From contig NZ_RCZP01000014.1 in assembly GCF_006438825.1 (NCBI RefSeq), positions 1-64,000 on the forward strand: 64,000 nucleotides of DNA, written 5' to 3'. Under the pieces are notes generated by a model. It had not been told where the DNA came from, ran no database searches, and was given only the letters and a program-made list of their open reading frames with translations. This document shows, piece by piece, positions 50,553 to 59,830 of this stretch (positions are counted from its first letter, which is position 1; each line of letters begins with the position of its first letter). This DNA is from Muricoccus nepalensis. Lineage in GTDB: Bacteria > Pseudomonadota > Alphaproteobacteria > Acetobacterales > Acetobacteraceae. A program made the translations under genes and the position numbers.

Positions 50553-51518
50553 ATGGTCCCGCGACGCGCCCTCGTCGGCAGCCTTGCCGCGCTGCCCTTC
50601 GCCGCGGCGGCGCAGGAAGCCTACCCGACGCGCCCGATCACCATGCTCGTCGGCTTCGCGCCCGGCGGCGGCACGGACATCGTCTCCCGCATGCTCGCGC
50701 CCCGCCTGCAGGAGGAGCTCGGCCAGCCCATCACCGTCGAGAACCGCCCGGGCGCCAGCGGCACGCTTGCTTCCGCGGCCGCGGCCCGGGCGAGGCCGGA
50801 CGGCTACACGCTGCTGACCGGCACCGTCAGCACCCAATGCGCGGTGGCCCCGATGATGCGCCCGCCGCCCTACGACCAGCTCCGCGACTTCACGCCCATC
50901 CTGCTCGTCGGCACCCTGCCGCTGGTGGTGGTGGTGCGCGCCGAGAGCCCGGCCCGGAGCCTTGCCGACCTCGGCGCGCTGGCCCGGGAGAAGCCCGGCG
51001 GCCTCAACTACGGCACCTCCGGCGTCGGCAGCCAGCAGCACCTGGCGAGCGAGCTCCTGGCGCAGAAGGCCGGGTGGCGGATGACCCACGTCCCCTACCG
51101 CGGCACCGGCCAGTCCGTCACGGCGCTGATGGGCGGGGACGTCGACGTGAACATCGACACGCTGGCCACCTACCTGCCGCATATCCGCGCCGGGCGGATG
51201 CGCGCGCTGGCCACCACTCTGCCGGAACGCGCCTCCGCCCTTCCCGAGGTGCCGACGGTGCAGGAGTCGGGCTTCGACGGCTACGACATGTCCGTCTGGT
51301 ACATGGTGCTCGGCCCCGCGGGGCTGCCGGCCGAGATCGTGCGGCGCTGGGAGGCCGCGCTCGGCCGCAGCATCGCCGACCCCGCCATTAACCGACGGTT
51401 GGTCGACAGCGGGTATATCCCGGGCGGCGGCACGGCGGCCGGGGCGGCAGCCCTGGTCCGGCGGGATGCCGAACGGCTCGGGCTCCTCGTGCAGTCCGCC
51501 GGCATCCGGCTCGAGTGA
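50553..51518 (+). CDS. Bug/TctC-family solute-binding protein (orphan)
   Basis: A 321-residue protein. ATG 50553 follows AGGAGGAAG. The signal peptide is MVPRRALVGSLAALPFAAAAQ. Family marks are YPTRPITMLVGFAPGGGTDIVSRM, ENRPGASGTLASAAAARARPDGYTLL, LNYGTSGVGSQQHLASELL and MTHVPYRGTGQS. It lies upstream of a TRAP-type binding protein and a hybrid sensor kinase, with no TctA or TctB gene. It may therefore serve ligand sensing, as shown for BctC with its sensor in Bordetella, though this is inference. Confidence 0.92.
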   Translation: MVPRRALVGSLAALPFAAAAQEAYPTRPITMLVGFAPGGGTDIVSRMLAPRLQEELGQPITVENRPGASGTLASAAAARARPDGYTLLTGTVSTQCAVAPMMRPPPYDQLRDFTPILLVGTLPLVVVVRAESPARSLADLGALAREKPGGLNYGTSGVGSQQHLASELLAQKAGWRMTHVPYRGTGQSVTALMGGDVDVNIDTLATYLPHIRAGRMRALATTLPERASALPEVPTVQESGFDGYDMSVWYMVLGPAGLPAEIVRRWEAALGRSIADPAINRRLVDSGYIPGGGTAAGAAALVRRDAERLGLLVQSAGIRLE

Positions 51519-51633
51519 CCCGGCGGCGCGCCGGCGGCCCTTCCGGCGCGCCGCCCGCGCCGCGGCCACCGGCCCGGGCGGCGGCCCGCGCGCCCCCGCG
51601 GCCGTCTGGGGACGTCGCGGAAGGAGGGTCACC

Positions 51634-52800
51634 ATGCGCGTGCTTCGGGTTGCCATCGGCAGCGCCCTTCGCGGCGCCTGCCGCCGCCTCGCCCCGCTTC
51701 TCCTCGGCGCCCTCCTCGCGGCCATTCTTCCCGGCGCGCCCGCCCCCGCCCAGGAAGGGGCGCCCGCCGCCACGCCGCCGGCCCCGGCCGCCGCGCCGAT
51801 CCGCCTGCAGGTCGTCGGCGGCCTGGCCGGCGTCAGCCAGTACGCCCGCTTCGAGGAGCCTTTCTGGACGCGCCGCGTGCCCGAGGCCACGGGCGGGCAG
51901 GTCGTCGCGGACATCGCCCCCTTCGACCGCAGCGGCATTCGCGGGCCCGAGGCGCTGCGCCTGCTCCGCCTGGGGGTCACGCCCTTCGGCACCGTGATCC
52001 TTTCCGTCGCGGCCGCCGAGGAGCCGGAGCTCTCCTCGCTGGACCTGCCGGGCGTGTCGCCGGACATGGCGACGCTCCGGCGCGTGCTCACCGCCCAACG
52101 CGGCTGGCTGCAGGCCACGCTGCGAGAGCAGCACGACACGGAGTTGCTGGGGGTCTACGCCTATCCCGCGCAGGTGCTCTTCTGCGCCCGCCCCTTCGCC
52201 GGCCTGCACGACCTCCGCGGCCGCCGCGTGCGCTCCTCCTCCACGGCCATCTCGGAGTGGATGGCCGCGCTCGGCGCCGTCCCGGTCGTGATCCCCTTCG
52301 CCGAGATCGTGCCGTCGGTCCGCGCCGGCGTCGTCGAGTGCGCGGTCACCGGCACCCTGTCGGGCTGGCAGATCGGCCTCAACGAGGTGACCAGCCACGT
52401 CCACGCCATGGCGCTCAACTGGGGCGTGTCGATCTTCGGCGCGAACCGCGCGGCCTGGGAGGCGCTGCCGCCCGCCCTGCGGGAGGTGCTCCGCGCCGAG
52501 GTCGCCGCGCTGGAGACGCGGATCTGGGACGCCGCCGAGGCCGAGACGGGAATCGGCCTCGCCTGCGACGCGGGGCGCCCGGAATGCCCGGCCGAGCTGA
52601 TGGCCGGCCCGGCCGGGCCCCGCGCCCGCGGCCGGATGACCGTCGTGCAGGCCACGGCGGCCGACGACGCGCTCCGCCGGCGCCTCGTGCGGGAGGTCGT
52701 CATGCCGCGCTGGGTGGACCGCTGTGGGCCGGGCTGCGCCGACGGCTGGAACTCGCGCGTCGGCGACGAGCTGCGCATCCCGGCGCCGGAGCCGCGCTGA
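51634..52800 (+). CDS. TRAP transporter solute-binding protein, DctP family (orphan)
   Basis: A 388-residue protein. ATG 51634 follows AAGGAGGG. A long signal segment ends near residue 40 (GAPAPAQE). The DctP core includes LLGVYAYPAQVLFCARPFAGLHDLRGRRVRS, with the Arg-rich segment that contacts the ligand carboxylate, and then VVIPFAEIVPSVRAGVVECAVTG. The C-terminus has four Cys (LACDAGRPECP and DRCGPGCADGW), which may form disulfides and are unusual for this family. No DctQ/DctM permease genes are present. It ends 4 bp before the start of the histidine kinase gene. Confidence 0.88.
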   Translation: MRVLRVAIGSALRGACRRLAPLLLGALLAAILPGAPAPAQEGAPAATPPAPAAAPIRLQVVGGLAGVSQYARFEEPFWTRRVPEATGGQVVADIAPFDRSGIRGPEALRLLRLGVTPFGTVILSVAAAEEPELSSLDLPGVSPDMATLRRVLTAQRGWLQATLREQHDTELLGVYAYPAQVLFCARPFAGLHDLRGRRVRSSSTAISEWMAALGAVPVVIPFAEIVPSVRAGVVECAVTGTLSGWQIGLNEVTSHVHAMALNWGVSIFGANRAAWEALPPALREVLRAEVAALETRIWDAAEAETGIGLACDAGRPECPAELMAGPAGPRARGRMTVVQATAADDALRRRLVREVVMPRWVDRCGPGCADGWNSRVGDELRIPAPEPR

Positions 52801-52804
52801 GGCC

Positions 52805-55477
52805 GTGAGCGGGTTCGACGGCCACGCCCCGGCGGTGCCCCGGGCCCTTCCCTGGCCCGCCGCCCGCCCCGGCCCGGCGCCCGCGCGCCGCTTCCGCCTG
52901 CCGGCGGCGGGACGGGGCATCCTGCTCGGCGCCGTCGCGCTCCTCGTCCTGGAGGGCCTGACGACCTGGCAGATCGTCCACCGCGGCCGGGCGACGGCGG
53001 ACGCGAACGCCCGCGCCGAGGTCGCCGCCCTGGCGGACGGCGCGGCCGCGGCCGTCAACCGAAGCTTCCTCGCCGCCGACAGCGCCCTGGCCGGCCTGTC
53101 CGGCCTGCTCGCGGCCGCCCTGCCGGGGGTGGAGGCCGAGGGCCCCTCCGCCCGGCGCTCGGTCGCGCTCTCCCGCGTGCTCACGGGGCTCGTCGACAGC
53201 AGCGTCGGCCTGCGCGACCTCGTCCTGCTTCCCGCGGACGGCGGCGCGCCCGTCGCGGCGGCGCTGCCCGGCTCCCGCCGCCGCCCGCCGCCGCTGCCCC
53301 ACGCGGCGCTGCGGCAGGCCGCGAGCCAGCTCGGCACCCCCGGCGGCGGCGCGACCGTCGCCGGCCCCGTGCGCAACCCGGCGACCGGCGAATGGGCCCT
53401 GTTCCGCCCGCGCGCGATCCTGCTGCCCGGCCTGCCGCCGCTGCTGGCCGTGGCGGAGGTGCCGATCTTCGTGGTCGCCGCCAGCCTCGGCAACCGCGGC
53501 GCGGCGGGGGAGGCGCCCGGCCAGCGCGCGATGCTCATCCGCACGGACGACGGCGTGCTGCTGGCCAGCGCGCCGCACGACGAGGCCCGGATCGGTCAGC
53601 CGGTGCCCGAGGCCCAGGCCGGGGAGGAGGGGCCGGGCCGCTACGTCGGCCGCCGCCGCACCCTCTACCCCGCCATGCAGGTGGTCGTCGTCCAGGACGC
53701 GGCCGCGGCGCTCGCGGCCTGGGAGGAGAGCGAGGGGCGGATCCTGATGGCCGGGGGCGGCCTCGCGGCGCTGACGATCGGCATCGCCGCCCTCCTGCTG
53801 GTCATGCTGGCTCAGCGCGACCGGGCGGAGGCGGAGCGCGCCCGCGGCCGCCAGCTTCTCGAGGGCTCCATCGAGGCCATGTCGGACGGCTTCGTCATGT
53901 GGGACGAGGAGGACCGGCTGATCGTCTGCAACCAGCGCTACCGCGACTTCTACCGCGAGAGCACGCCCGCGATCCGGCCCGGCGCGACGCTCGCCGACAT
54001 CCTGCGGTACGGCGTCCGGCACGGGCAGTACCCTCAGGCCGGCCCGGACCACGAGCGCTTCGTGGCCGAGGCGCTGGCCCACGCCCGGCACGCCTGGAGT
54101 TCCCCGCCGCTGGAGCGCCTCCTGCCCGATGGCCGCTGGATCCTCGTGACGGAGCGCCGGGTGCCCGGCGGCGGCTCGGTCGGCATCCGCACGGACATCA
54201 CGCAGCAGAAGCGCGCCGCGGCCGACCTGGCGGCCGCGCGCGACGCCGCGGCGGCGGCCGGGGCCGCGAAGTCGCTCTTCCTCGCCCGGATGAGCCACGA
54301 GCTCCGCACGCCGCTCAACGGGGTGCTCGGCATGGCGCAGGCGCTGGCGGGCGACCCCGGGCTGTCCCCGCTCCAGCGCGAGCGCGCGCTGCTGCTGGAG
54401 GCCGCCGGGCGCCACCTGCTGGGCGTCGCGAACGACGTGCTGGACCTCTCCCACGTCGAGGCCGGGCGCATGCCGCTCCGCCGGGCGCCGGCCGCCCTGG
54501 CGCCGCTGCTGGAGGGCTGCGCCGCCCTCATCCGCCCGGCCGCGCTCCGCGCCGGCATCGCGCTCCTCACCGAGCACGACCCCGCCCTCCCGCCGGGGGC
54601 GATGCTGGACGCCATGCGGGTGCGCCAGCTCGTGCTGAACCTTCTCTCGAACGCCGTGAAGTTCACGCCGGACGGGGGCCGCGTGGTGCTGCGCAGCCGG
54701 GTCGCGGGCCGCGGCGCGCGGCTCCGGATTGAGGTGCTGGACACCGGCCCCGGTATCCCCCCCGAGCGCCGCGCGGACGTGTTCCGCGACTTCGTGCGGC
54801 TGGAGGGCGCCGGGGACACCCCGCGCGCGGAGGGCTTCGGCCTCGGCCTCGCCATCGCGGCGGGGATCGTCGAGGCCATGGGCGGGCGGATCGGCGTGGA
54901 GGACGACGCCGAGGCCATCGCCCGCGGCGAAACCGGCTCGCTCTTCTGGGTGGAGCTGCCCCTCGACGCCGCGGAGGCGCCGGACGCCCTCCCGGCCGCC
55001 GGCACGCCGCCCGCCGCGCGCCCGCTCCGGGTGCTCGTGGTCGACGACGTCCCCACCAACCGGCTCGTCGCCCAGGCCCTGCTCGAGCGCGCCGGGCACC
55101 GCACGGAGCTCGCCCCCGGCGGCGCGGAGGGGCTGGAGGCGGTGCGGGGCGCCGCCCGGTGCGGCGACCCCTTCGACCTCGTGCTGATGGACCTCTCCAT
55201 GCCCGGCCTGGACGGGCTGGAGGCCGCGCGGCGCCTGCGCGCCCGGCCGGCCGGGGAGGGGGGCGCCGTGCCCGTGGTCGCCCTGACCGCCGGCGTCGTC
55301 GACGCCGACGGCCAGGCCTGCCGGGCGGCCGGGATGAACGGCTACCTGTCGAAGCCGCTCACCCGCGAGGCCCTGCTGGCCGAGATCGAGCGGGTCGTGC
55401 CGCTGGGGCGCCGGGAAGCGACGGTTGATGACCACGAGGCCGCGTCATCCGGCCTGCCCGTCCCGGTCTCGGGCTGA
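52805..55477 (+). CDS. Hybrid sensor histidine kinase with periplasmic domain and receiver
   Basis: An 890-residue protein from GTG 52805. TM1 is at about 38-58 (ILLGAVALLVLEGLTTWQIV), a large periplasmic sensor domain at about 60-312 and TM2 at about 315-337. A PAS-7 domain follows at about 345-465 (SIEAMSDGFVMWDEEDRLIVCNQRYRDFY). The HisKA domain carries the phospho-His 498 (RMSHELRTPLNGVLG). The HATPase domain has N, G1 and G2 boxes (NLLSNAVKFTPD, DTGPGIPPE, GFGLGLAIAAGI). The C-terminal receiver has acceptor Asp796 (VLMDLSMPG) and Lys in YLSKPL. No Hpt domain or response-regulator gene is adjacent. The preceding binding protein, 4 bp away, is a good candidate for its periplasmic partner. 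Confidence 0.92.
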   Translation: MSGFDGHAPAVPRALPWPAARPGPAPARRFRLPAAGRGILLGAVALLVLEGLTTWQIVHRGRATADANARAEVAALADGAAAAVNRSFLAADSALAGLSGLLAAALPGVEAEGPSARRSVALSRVLTGLVDSSVGLRDLVLLPADGGAPVAAALPGSRRRPPPLPHAALRQAASQLGTPGGGATVAGPVRNPATGEWALFRPRAILLPGLPPLLAVAEVPIFVVAASLGNRGAAGEAPGQRAMLIRTDDGVLLASAPHDEARIGQPVPEAQAGEEGPGRYVGRRRTLYPAMQVVVVQDAAAALAAWEESEGRILMAGGGLAALTIGIAALLLVMLAQRDRAEAERARGRQLLEGSIEAMSDGFVMWDEEDRLIVCNQRYRDFYRESTPAIRPGATLADILRYGVRHGQYPQAGPDHERFVAEALAHARHAWSSPPLERLLPDGRWILVTERRVPGGGSVGIRTDITQQKRAAADLAAARDAAAAAGAAKSLFLARMSHELRTPLNGVLGMAQALAGDPGLSPLQRERALLLEAAGRHLLGVANDVLDLSHVEAGRMPLRRAPAALAPLLEGCAALIRPAALRAGIALLTEHDPALPPGAMLDAMRVRQLVLNLLSNAVKFTPDGGRVVLRSRVAGRGARLRIEVLDTGPGIPPERRADVFRDFVRLEGAGDTPRAEGFGLGLAIAAGIVEAMGGRIGVEDDAEAIARGETGSLFWVELPLDAAEAPDALPAAGTPPAARPLRVLVVDDVPTNRLVAQALLERAGHRTELAPGGAEGLEAVRGAARCGDPFDLVLMDLSMPGLDGLEAARRLRARPAGEGGAVPVVALTAGVVDADGQACRAAGMNGYLSKPLTREALLAEIERVVPLGRREATVDDHEAASSGLPVPVSG

Positions 55478-55484
55478 AACGCCC

Positions 55485-56498
55485 TTAGAACCCTTCCGCC
55501 GCGACCTCCTCCGCCCGCCGCCAGACGCGGAGGAAGTTGCCGGCCCAGAGCGCGCCGATTGCCGCCCGGTCGTAGCCGCGGCGGTGCAGGGCCTCGGTGA
55601 GCCCCCCGGTCTCCCCGGCGTGCATCCAGCCCGTGACGCCCCCGCCGCCGTCGAAGTCGGAGGACAGCCCGACATGGGCGAGGCCGATCCGGCGCACGGC
55701 GTGGTCCACGTGGTCGGCGATGTCCTCGACGCTCGCGCTGAACCGCCCGTCCGGCCCGGGCGCGCGCAGGAAGGCGGGCACTGCCGTGATCTGGATCAGC
55801 CCGCCGGAGTCCCGCAGCGCGTCGAGCTGCCCGTCGTCGAGGTTGCGCGGGTGGTCGCGCAGCGCGGCGCAGCAGGCGTGGGTCGCGACGATGGGCGCGC
55901 GGGAGCACGCCACCGCCTGCATCATGGAATCGCGGGAGGCGTGGGAGACGTCGACCAGCATCCCCAGCCGGTTCATCTCCTCCACCGCCCGCCGCCCGAG
56001 CGCCGAGAGCCCGCCGTGCAGCGCGGGCGGCTCCGGCCGATCGCGGCGCGGGCGGGCCGCGTCCGCGAGGTCGTTGTGCCCGTCATGGGTGAGGGTGAGG
56101 TAGATCGCCCCCAGCCCGCGCCAGAGCGCCAGGCGCGAGAGGTCGTGCCCCATGGCGTTGCCGTTCTCCACCGCCAGCAGCACGGCCGTGGCGCCGCGCG
56201 CGTTGGCCTCCTCCAGCTCGGCCACGCGCGTCACGATGCGGCGGCCCTGCCCGTGGGCGGTGTCGCGGATGTGGCGGAGCATGGCCTCGGCGCGCGCCCC
56301 GGCCTCGGCGTGGTCCTCCGGGGTGCGCGGGCCCTGGGGCGTGTAGGCGATGAAGACCACCGCCTTCAGCCCGCCCGCCTTCATCCGGGCGAAGTCGACG
56401 TTGCGCTGCGTCTCGCCCCGCGGGTCGACCATCTCCGGCCAGGGGATGTCGACATGGGTGTCGAGGGTGAGGGTCTCGGCGTGGATCTCGGCGTGCAT
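55485..56498 (-). CDS. Membrane dipeptidase family M19 (renal dipeptidase-like)
   Basis: A 337-residue protein from ATG 56498. The metal site starts DTHVDIPW. AVENGNAMGHDLSRLALWRGLGAIYLTLTHDGHND carries the bridging Glu and the His motif, then VDVSHASRDSMMQ and ATHACCAALRDHPRNLDD. The DFDGGGG stretch is typical too. These dinuclear zinc enzymes cleave dipeptides, often with D-amino acids, or beta-lactam-like dehydropeptides. No signal peptide, so cytoplasmic. The next gene on this strand is a beta-lactamase-fold hydrolase 12 bp upstream, probably co-transcribed. Confidence 0.92.
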   Translation of the reverse strand: MHAEIHAETLTLDTHVDIPWPEMVDPRGETQRNVDFARMKAGGLKAVVFIAYTPQGPRTPEDHAEAGARAEAMLRHIRDTAHGQGRRIVTRVAELEEANARGATAVLLAVENGNAMGHDLSRLALWRGLGAIYLTLTHDGHNDLADAARPRRDRPEPPALHGGLSALGRRAVEEMNRLGMLVDVSHASRDSMMQAVACSRAPIVATHACCAALRDHPRNLDDGQLDALRDSGGLIQITAVPAFLRAPGPDGRFSASVEDIADHVDHAVRRIGLAHVGLSSDFDGGGGVTGWMHAGETGGLTEALHRRGYDRAAIGALWAGNFLRVWRRAEEVAAEGF

Positions 56499-56510
56499 GG
56501 TCCTGGCCCC

Positions 56511-57611
56511 TCAGGCGCCGCGGGCGCCGACGACGTGGGCGATCATCCCCGGCAGCGCCTCCGGGTGCAGCCAGCGGAAGACGGCGACCACGCGGCTGGA
56601 GGGCTCGATCCAGACCGTGTTCCCGCCCGCGCCGACGGCGAGCAGGCTCGCCCGGTCCGCCGCCGGGAAGCGGCCGCTGCGATTCAGCCACCACAGCAGC
56701 CCGTAGTCCGGGTGCAGCGCCACCGGCTCGCCCGAGGCCGCGACCCAGCCCTCCGGTAGCAGGCGGCGCCCGTTCCAGACGCCGTCGTTGAGCATCAGCA
56801 GGCCGAGCCGCGCCTGGTCCTCCGCGTGGGTGACGATGCCGCCACCCCAGTGCCCGCCGCCGGGCACGGAGACCACGGGCTCGCCGCCGAGGTCGACGAC
56901 GGAGGTCCGGTAGCCCTCCCAGCGCCAGTCCGGCGAGGCGCCGATCGGCTCCATCACCCGCTCGAGCCAGACCTCGGGAAGCGCGCGGCCGAAGCGGCGC
57001 AGCAGGGCGAGGGAGAGGACGTTCACGCGGACGTCGTTGTACTCCCAGTGCTGCCCGGGCTCGGCCAGCGGGCGCGGCCAGCCCTTGGGCTTCTTCCCCT
57101 CGCTCGCGAGGTCGCGGCCGCGGTCGATGCGGTCCTCCTTGCCGAAGAGCGTGCCCTCCCACTCGCTCGTCTGCTGCAGCAGCATCCGCCAAGTGATGGC
57201 GGCGTTGCGCGGGCCGTCGAAGGCGGGGTCGTCCACGCTGTCCGAGACCCGGGCGTCGAGGTCGGGGATCAGCCCGTCGCCATGGGCGATCCCGGCCAGG
57301 ACCGAAAGGCAGGACTTGGCGACCGAGAAGGTCATGTCCGCCTGCCGCGTGTCGCCCCATCGCGCGGCGACGACGCCGTCCCGCAGGATCAGCCCGTTGG
57401 GCGCGCCGCGGGACTGGACGGGGCCGAGCACCTCGTTGTCCGGCGCGGGCTCGAAATGCCCGCCCTCGAGGTGGGCGAGGAGGTCGCGGGGGAAGGGGGT
57501 CTCGTGGGCCTCGGCGAAGGCGACGGCCTCGGCGAGCCTCGCGGGGTCGAAGCCGAGGGATTCGGGCGCGGCCGCCGGGAAAGGGGCCGGGTGGGGGGCG
57601 GGAAAGGTCAT
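56511..57611 (-). CDS. Serine hydrolase, beta-lactamase fold (cytoplasmic)
   Basis: A 366-residue protein. ATG 57611 is chosen since the family-like sequence starts with it; the longer open frame is antisense to msrA. The SxxK motif is S96-V-A-K99 (MTFSVAKSCLSVLAGIAH), and the second motif is HWEYNDVRVN (Tyr, Asn). VPGGGHWGGGIVTHAEDQARLGLLML corresponds to the HxG-like region. There is no signal peptide, unlike the related gene at 16889. Such proteins include 6-aminohexanoate dimer hydrolase and esterases. With the dipeptidase it may take part in peptide or amide turnover. Divergent from msrA with a gap of about 100 bp. Confidence 0.87.
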   Translation of the reverse strand: MTFPAPHPAPFPAAAPESLGFDPARLAEAVAFAEAHETPFPRDLLAHLEGGHFEPAPDNEVLGPVQSRGAPNGLILRDGVVAARWGDTRQADMTFSVAKSCLSVLAGIAHGDGLIPDLDARVSDSVDDPAFDGPRNAAITWRMLLQQTSEWEGTLFGKEDRIDRGRDLASEGKKPKGWPRPLAEPGQHWEYNDVRVNVLSLALLRRFGRALPEVWLERVMEPIGASPDWRWEGYRTSVVDLGGEPVVSVPGGGHWGGGIVTHAEDQARLGLLMLNDGVWNGRRLLPEGWVAASGEPVALHPDYGLLWWLNRSGRFPAADRASLLAVGAGGNTVWIEPSSRVVAVFRWLHPEALPGMIAHVVGARGA

Positions 57612-57710
57612 CGCCGCGCAAACTGGACCGGCGCGCGCCGGAGGGCAAAGGGGGGAGGGAGCCCGGGGCGGCGCCTTGGTGTCCCGGCCCGGAATCACCA
57701 TATCCCCGGC

Positions 57711-58283
57711 ATGACGCAGACCCCCTCCTCCCCCCCTCCCGGCTCCGAGGTCGCCCTCCTCGGCGGCGGCTGCTTCTGGTGCCTCGACGCCGTCTACCGC
57801 AACCTGACCGGCGTCTCCGAGGTGCTGTCCGGCTACGCCGGCGGCCACGTCGACAACCCCACCTACGAGCAGGTCTGCGGCAAGCGGACCGGGCACGCCG
57901 AGGTGGTGCGCGTGGTCTTCGACCCCGCCGTGGTCTCCTACGCGGACATCCTGCGGATCTTCTTCACGATCCACGACCCCACCACGAAGGACCGCCAAGG
58001 CGCCGATGTCGGGCCGCAGTACCGCAGCGCGATCTTCTTCGACGGCCCGCAGCAGGAGGCGACCGCGCGCGAGGTGATCGCCGAGGTCGAGCGCGAGGGC
58101 CTCTACGACGGCAAGGTCGTGACGGAGCTCGCCCCCGCGCCGGTCTTCTGGACCGCCGAGGCCGAGCACCAGGACTACTTCAACCGGAACCCCTGGTCTG
58201 GCTACTGCCGCGCCGTGGTGGCGCCGAAGGTGGCCAAGTTCCGCAAGGGCTTCGCCCATCGCCTGAAGGAGCGCGCGGCATGA
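57711..58283 (+). CDS. msrA: Peptide-methionine (S)-S-oxide reductase MsrA
   Basis: A 190-residue protein from ATG 57711. The catalytic motif GCFWCLD has nucleophile Cys21 and Cys24. It continues with VSGYAGGHVDNPTYEQVCGKRTGHAEVVRVVFDP in family order, and ends PVFWTAEAEHQDYFNRNPWSGYCR. It reduces the S-epimer of methionine sulfoxide. There is no signal peptide, so it is cytoplasmic. Its stop overlaps the msrB start (ATGA). Confidence 0.95.
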   Translation: MTQTPSSPPPGSEVALLGGGCFWCLDAVYRNLTGVSEVLSGYAGGHVDNPTYEQVCGKRTGHAEVVRVVFDPAVVSYADILRIFFTIHDPTTKDRQGADVGPQYRSAIFFDGPQQEATAREVIAEVEREGLYDGKVVTELAPAPVFWTAEAEHQDYFNRNPWSGYCRAVVAPKVAKFRKGFAHRLKERAA

Positions 58284-58705
58284 GCGACGACGAGTACCAG
58301 GTCCAGCGCAGCGAGGCGGAGTGGCGGGCGAGCCTCGCGCCCGATGCCTTCAAGGTCCTCCGCCAGCACGGCACCGAGCGCGCCGGCACCAGCCCCCTGA
58401 ACGCCGAGAAGCGCGACGGGGTCTTCCATTGCGCGGGCTGCCAGTCGCCGCTCTTCACCAGCGACACGAAGTTCGAGAGCGGCACCGGCTGGCCCTCCTT
58501 CTGGAAGCCGATCGAGGGGGCGATCCGCACCAAGACCGACCGCGCCTTCTTCATGACGCGGACCGAGGTGCACTGCGCGACCTGCGGCGGCCATCTCGGC
58601 CACGTCTTCCCGGACGGGCCGCGCCCCACGGGGCAGCGCTACTGCATGAACGGCGTCTCCCTCAGCTTCCACCCGACGGACGAGGGCGGCGCGGGCGTCG
58701 AGTAG
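58280..58705 (+). CDS. msrB: Peptide-methionine (R)-S-oxide reductase MsrB
   Basis: A 141-residue protein from ATG 58280. The zinc-binding pairs are C51/C54 (HCAGCQSPL) and C99/C102 (HCATCGGHLGH), and the catalytic Cys122 is in RYCMNGVSLSF. GTGWPSFWKPI is the substrate-binding stretch. It reduces the R-epimer and so complements MsrA. The two are translated together. Confidence 0.96.
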   Translation: MSDDEYQVQRSEAEWRASLAPDAFKVLRQHGTERAGTSPLNAEKRDGVFHCAGCQSPLFTSDTKFESGTGWPSFWKPIEGAIRTKTDRAFFMTRTEVHCATCGGHLGHVFPDGPRPTGQRYCMNGVSLSFHPTDEGGAGVE

Positions 58706-58852
58706 CCGGGGCGCCGATTTCCGCCCCAATTCGCGCGCCCCATGCGTGCCCGCGGCGCCGCCCCGTGCTAGACGGGGAGGCGCCGCGCGGGGTCCGGCGC
58801 TGAGCCGGCCCGCCCGCACGCCTTCCCGCACCCGGCCCGGAGCCCATCCTTC

Positions 58853-59830
58853 ATGCGCCGCTTCCTCCTCGCGCTGCCCCTTCTCTGCGGCTGGAGCTTT
58901 CCGGAAGCGCGGGCCGAGGTCCTCTTCGTCGTGAACTCCATGGACCCCGGCATCCAGGTCCTGGACGTCGCGACGCGGACGGAGCTGCGCCAGATTCCGG
59001 TGCTGCGCGAGCCCCACCACCTCGTCCTCTCCCCGGCGCGGGACGTGCTGCTGGTCGGGGATTCCGGGGGGAACGAGATCCTCTTCATCGACCCCGCGAC
59101 CGGCGAGCTGCGCAAGCGGGAGCGGATCGCCAACCCCTACAACCTCGAGTTCAGCCCGGACGGCAAGACGCTGGTCGTGACCGGCCTGCGCCGCGACCAG
59201 GTGGACATCTACGCCTGGGAGGCGGGCACGGCGTCGCTCAGCCTCCTCGGCCGCGTGAAGCCGGGCGACATGCCCAGCCACATCGCCTACCGGCCGGACA
59301 GCAAGCTCGCCTACGTCACGGTCCAGGGCAGCCGCTCCATCGCCGCCATCGACCTCGAGACGCGCCAGGTCGCCTGGACGCTCCAGGTCGGGCGGGAGCC
59401 GGCCGGCATCATCTGGCACAACGGCAAGCTCCTCATCGGCGTCATGGGGTCCGACCACGTCGCGGTCGTCGATCCCGAGGCCCGGCGCGTGGAGCGCACC
59501 ATCAAGGTCGGGCGGGGCGCGCACGCGCTGTTCCCGTCCCCCGGCGGCGGGCCGATCTACGTGACCAGCCGCGTGGACAGCCGCATCACCGCGCTCGACC
59601 CCGCGACGCTCGACATCATGCGCGTCTACGAGGTGCCGGGCGGGCCGGACTGCATCTCCTTCGACGAGCGCGGCCGCCTCTGGACCACGCTCCGCTGGGC
59701 GCGCCAAGTCGGGCTGCTGGACCCGGAGACGGGGGAGGTCTCGACCGCCCCGGTCGGCCGCTCCCCGCACGGCATCCTCTTCCAGGCGCGCAACCTGGCG
59801 CCCCGCGCCGATGCGACGGCCGCGCGCTAG
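58853..59830 (+). CDS. Exported YVTN-type beta-propeller protein
   Basis: A 325-residue protein from ATG 58853. The signal peptide is MRRFLLALPLLCGWSFPEARA. About seven repeats of a beta-propeller blade follow, such as LFVVNSMDPGIQVLDVATRT, LLVGDSGGNEILFIDPATGEL and AYVTVQGSRSIAAIDLETRQV. It lies in the periplasm or on the surface. The function is unclear; propellers of this class often bind or scaffold other envelope proteins. Its last 20 bp overlap the deacetylase gene, so the two are translationally linked. Confidence 0.85.
   Translation: MRRFLLALPLLCGWSFPEARAEVLFVVNSMDPGIQVLDVATRTELRQIPVLREPHHLVLSPARDVLLVGDSGGNEILFIDPATGELRKRERIANPYNLEFSPDGKTLVVTGLRRDQVDIYAWEAGTASLSLLGRVKPGDMPSHIAYRPDSKLAYVTVQGSRSIAAIDLETRQVAWTLQVGREPAGIIWHNGKLLIGVMGSDHVAVVDPEARRVERTIKVGRGAHALFPSPGGGPIYVTSRVDSRITALDPATLDIMRVYEVPGGPDCISFDERGRLWTTLRWARQVGLLDPETGEVSTAPVGRSPHGILFQARNLAPRADATAAR

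Noticed and set aside
52700-55435. A 911-codon open frame antisense to the histidine kinase, and similar long ones at 51388-53544 and 50091-52139.
   Set aside because: They are His/Gly/Arg/Ala-rich without domains. The sense strand has clear domain proteins with ribosome sites, and in very GC-rich DNA antisense frames stay open by codon bias.
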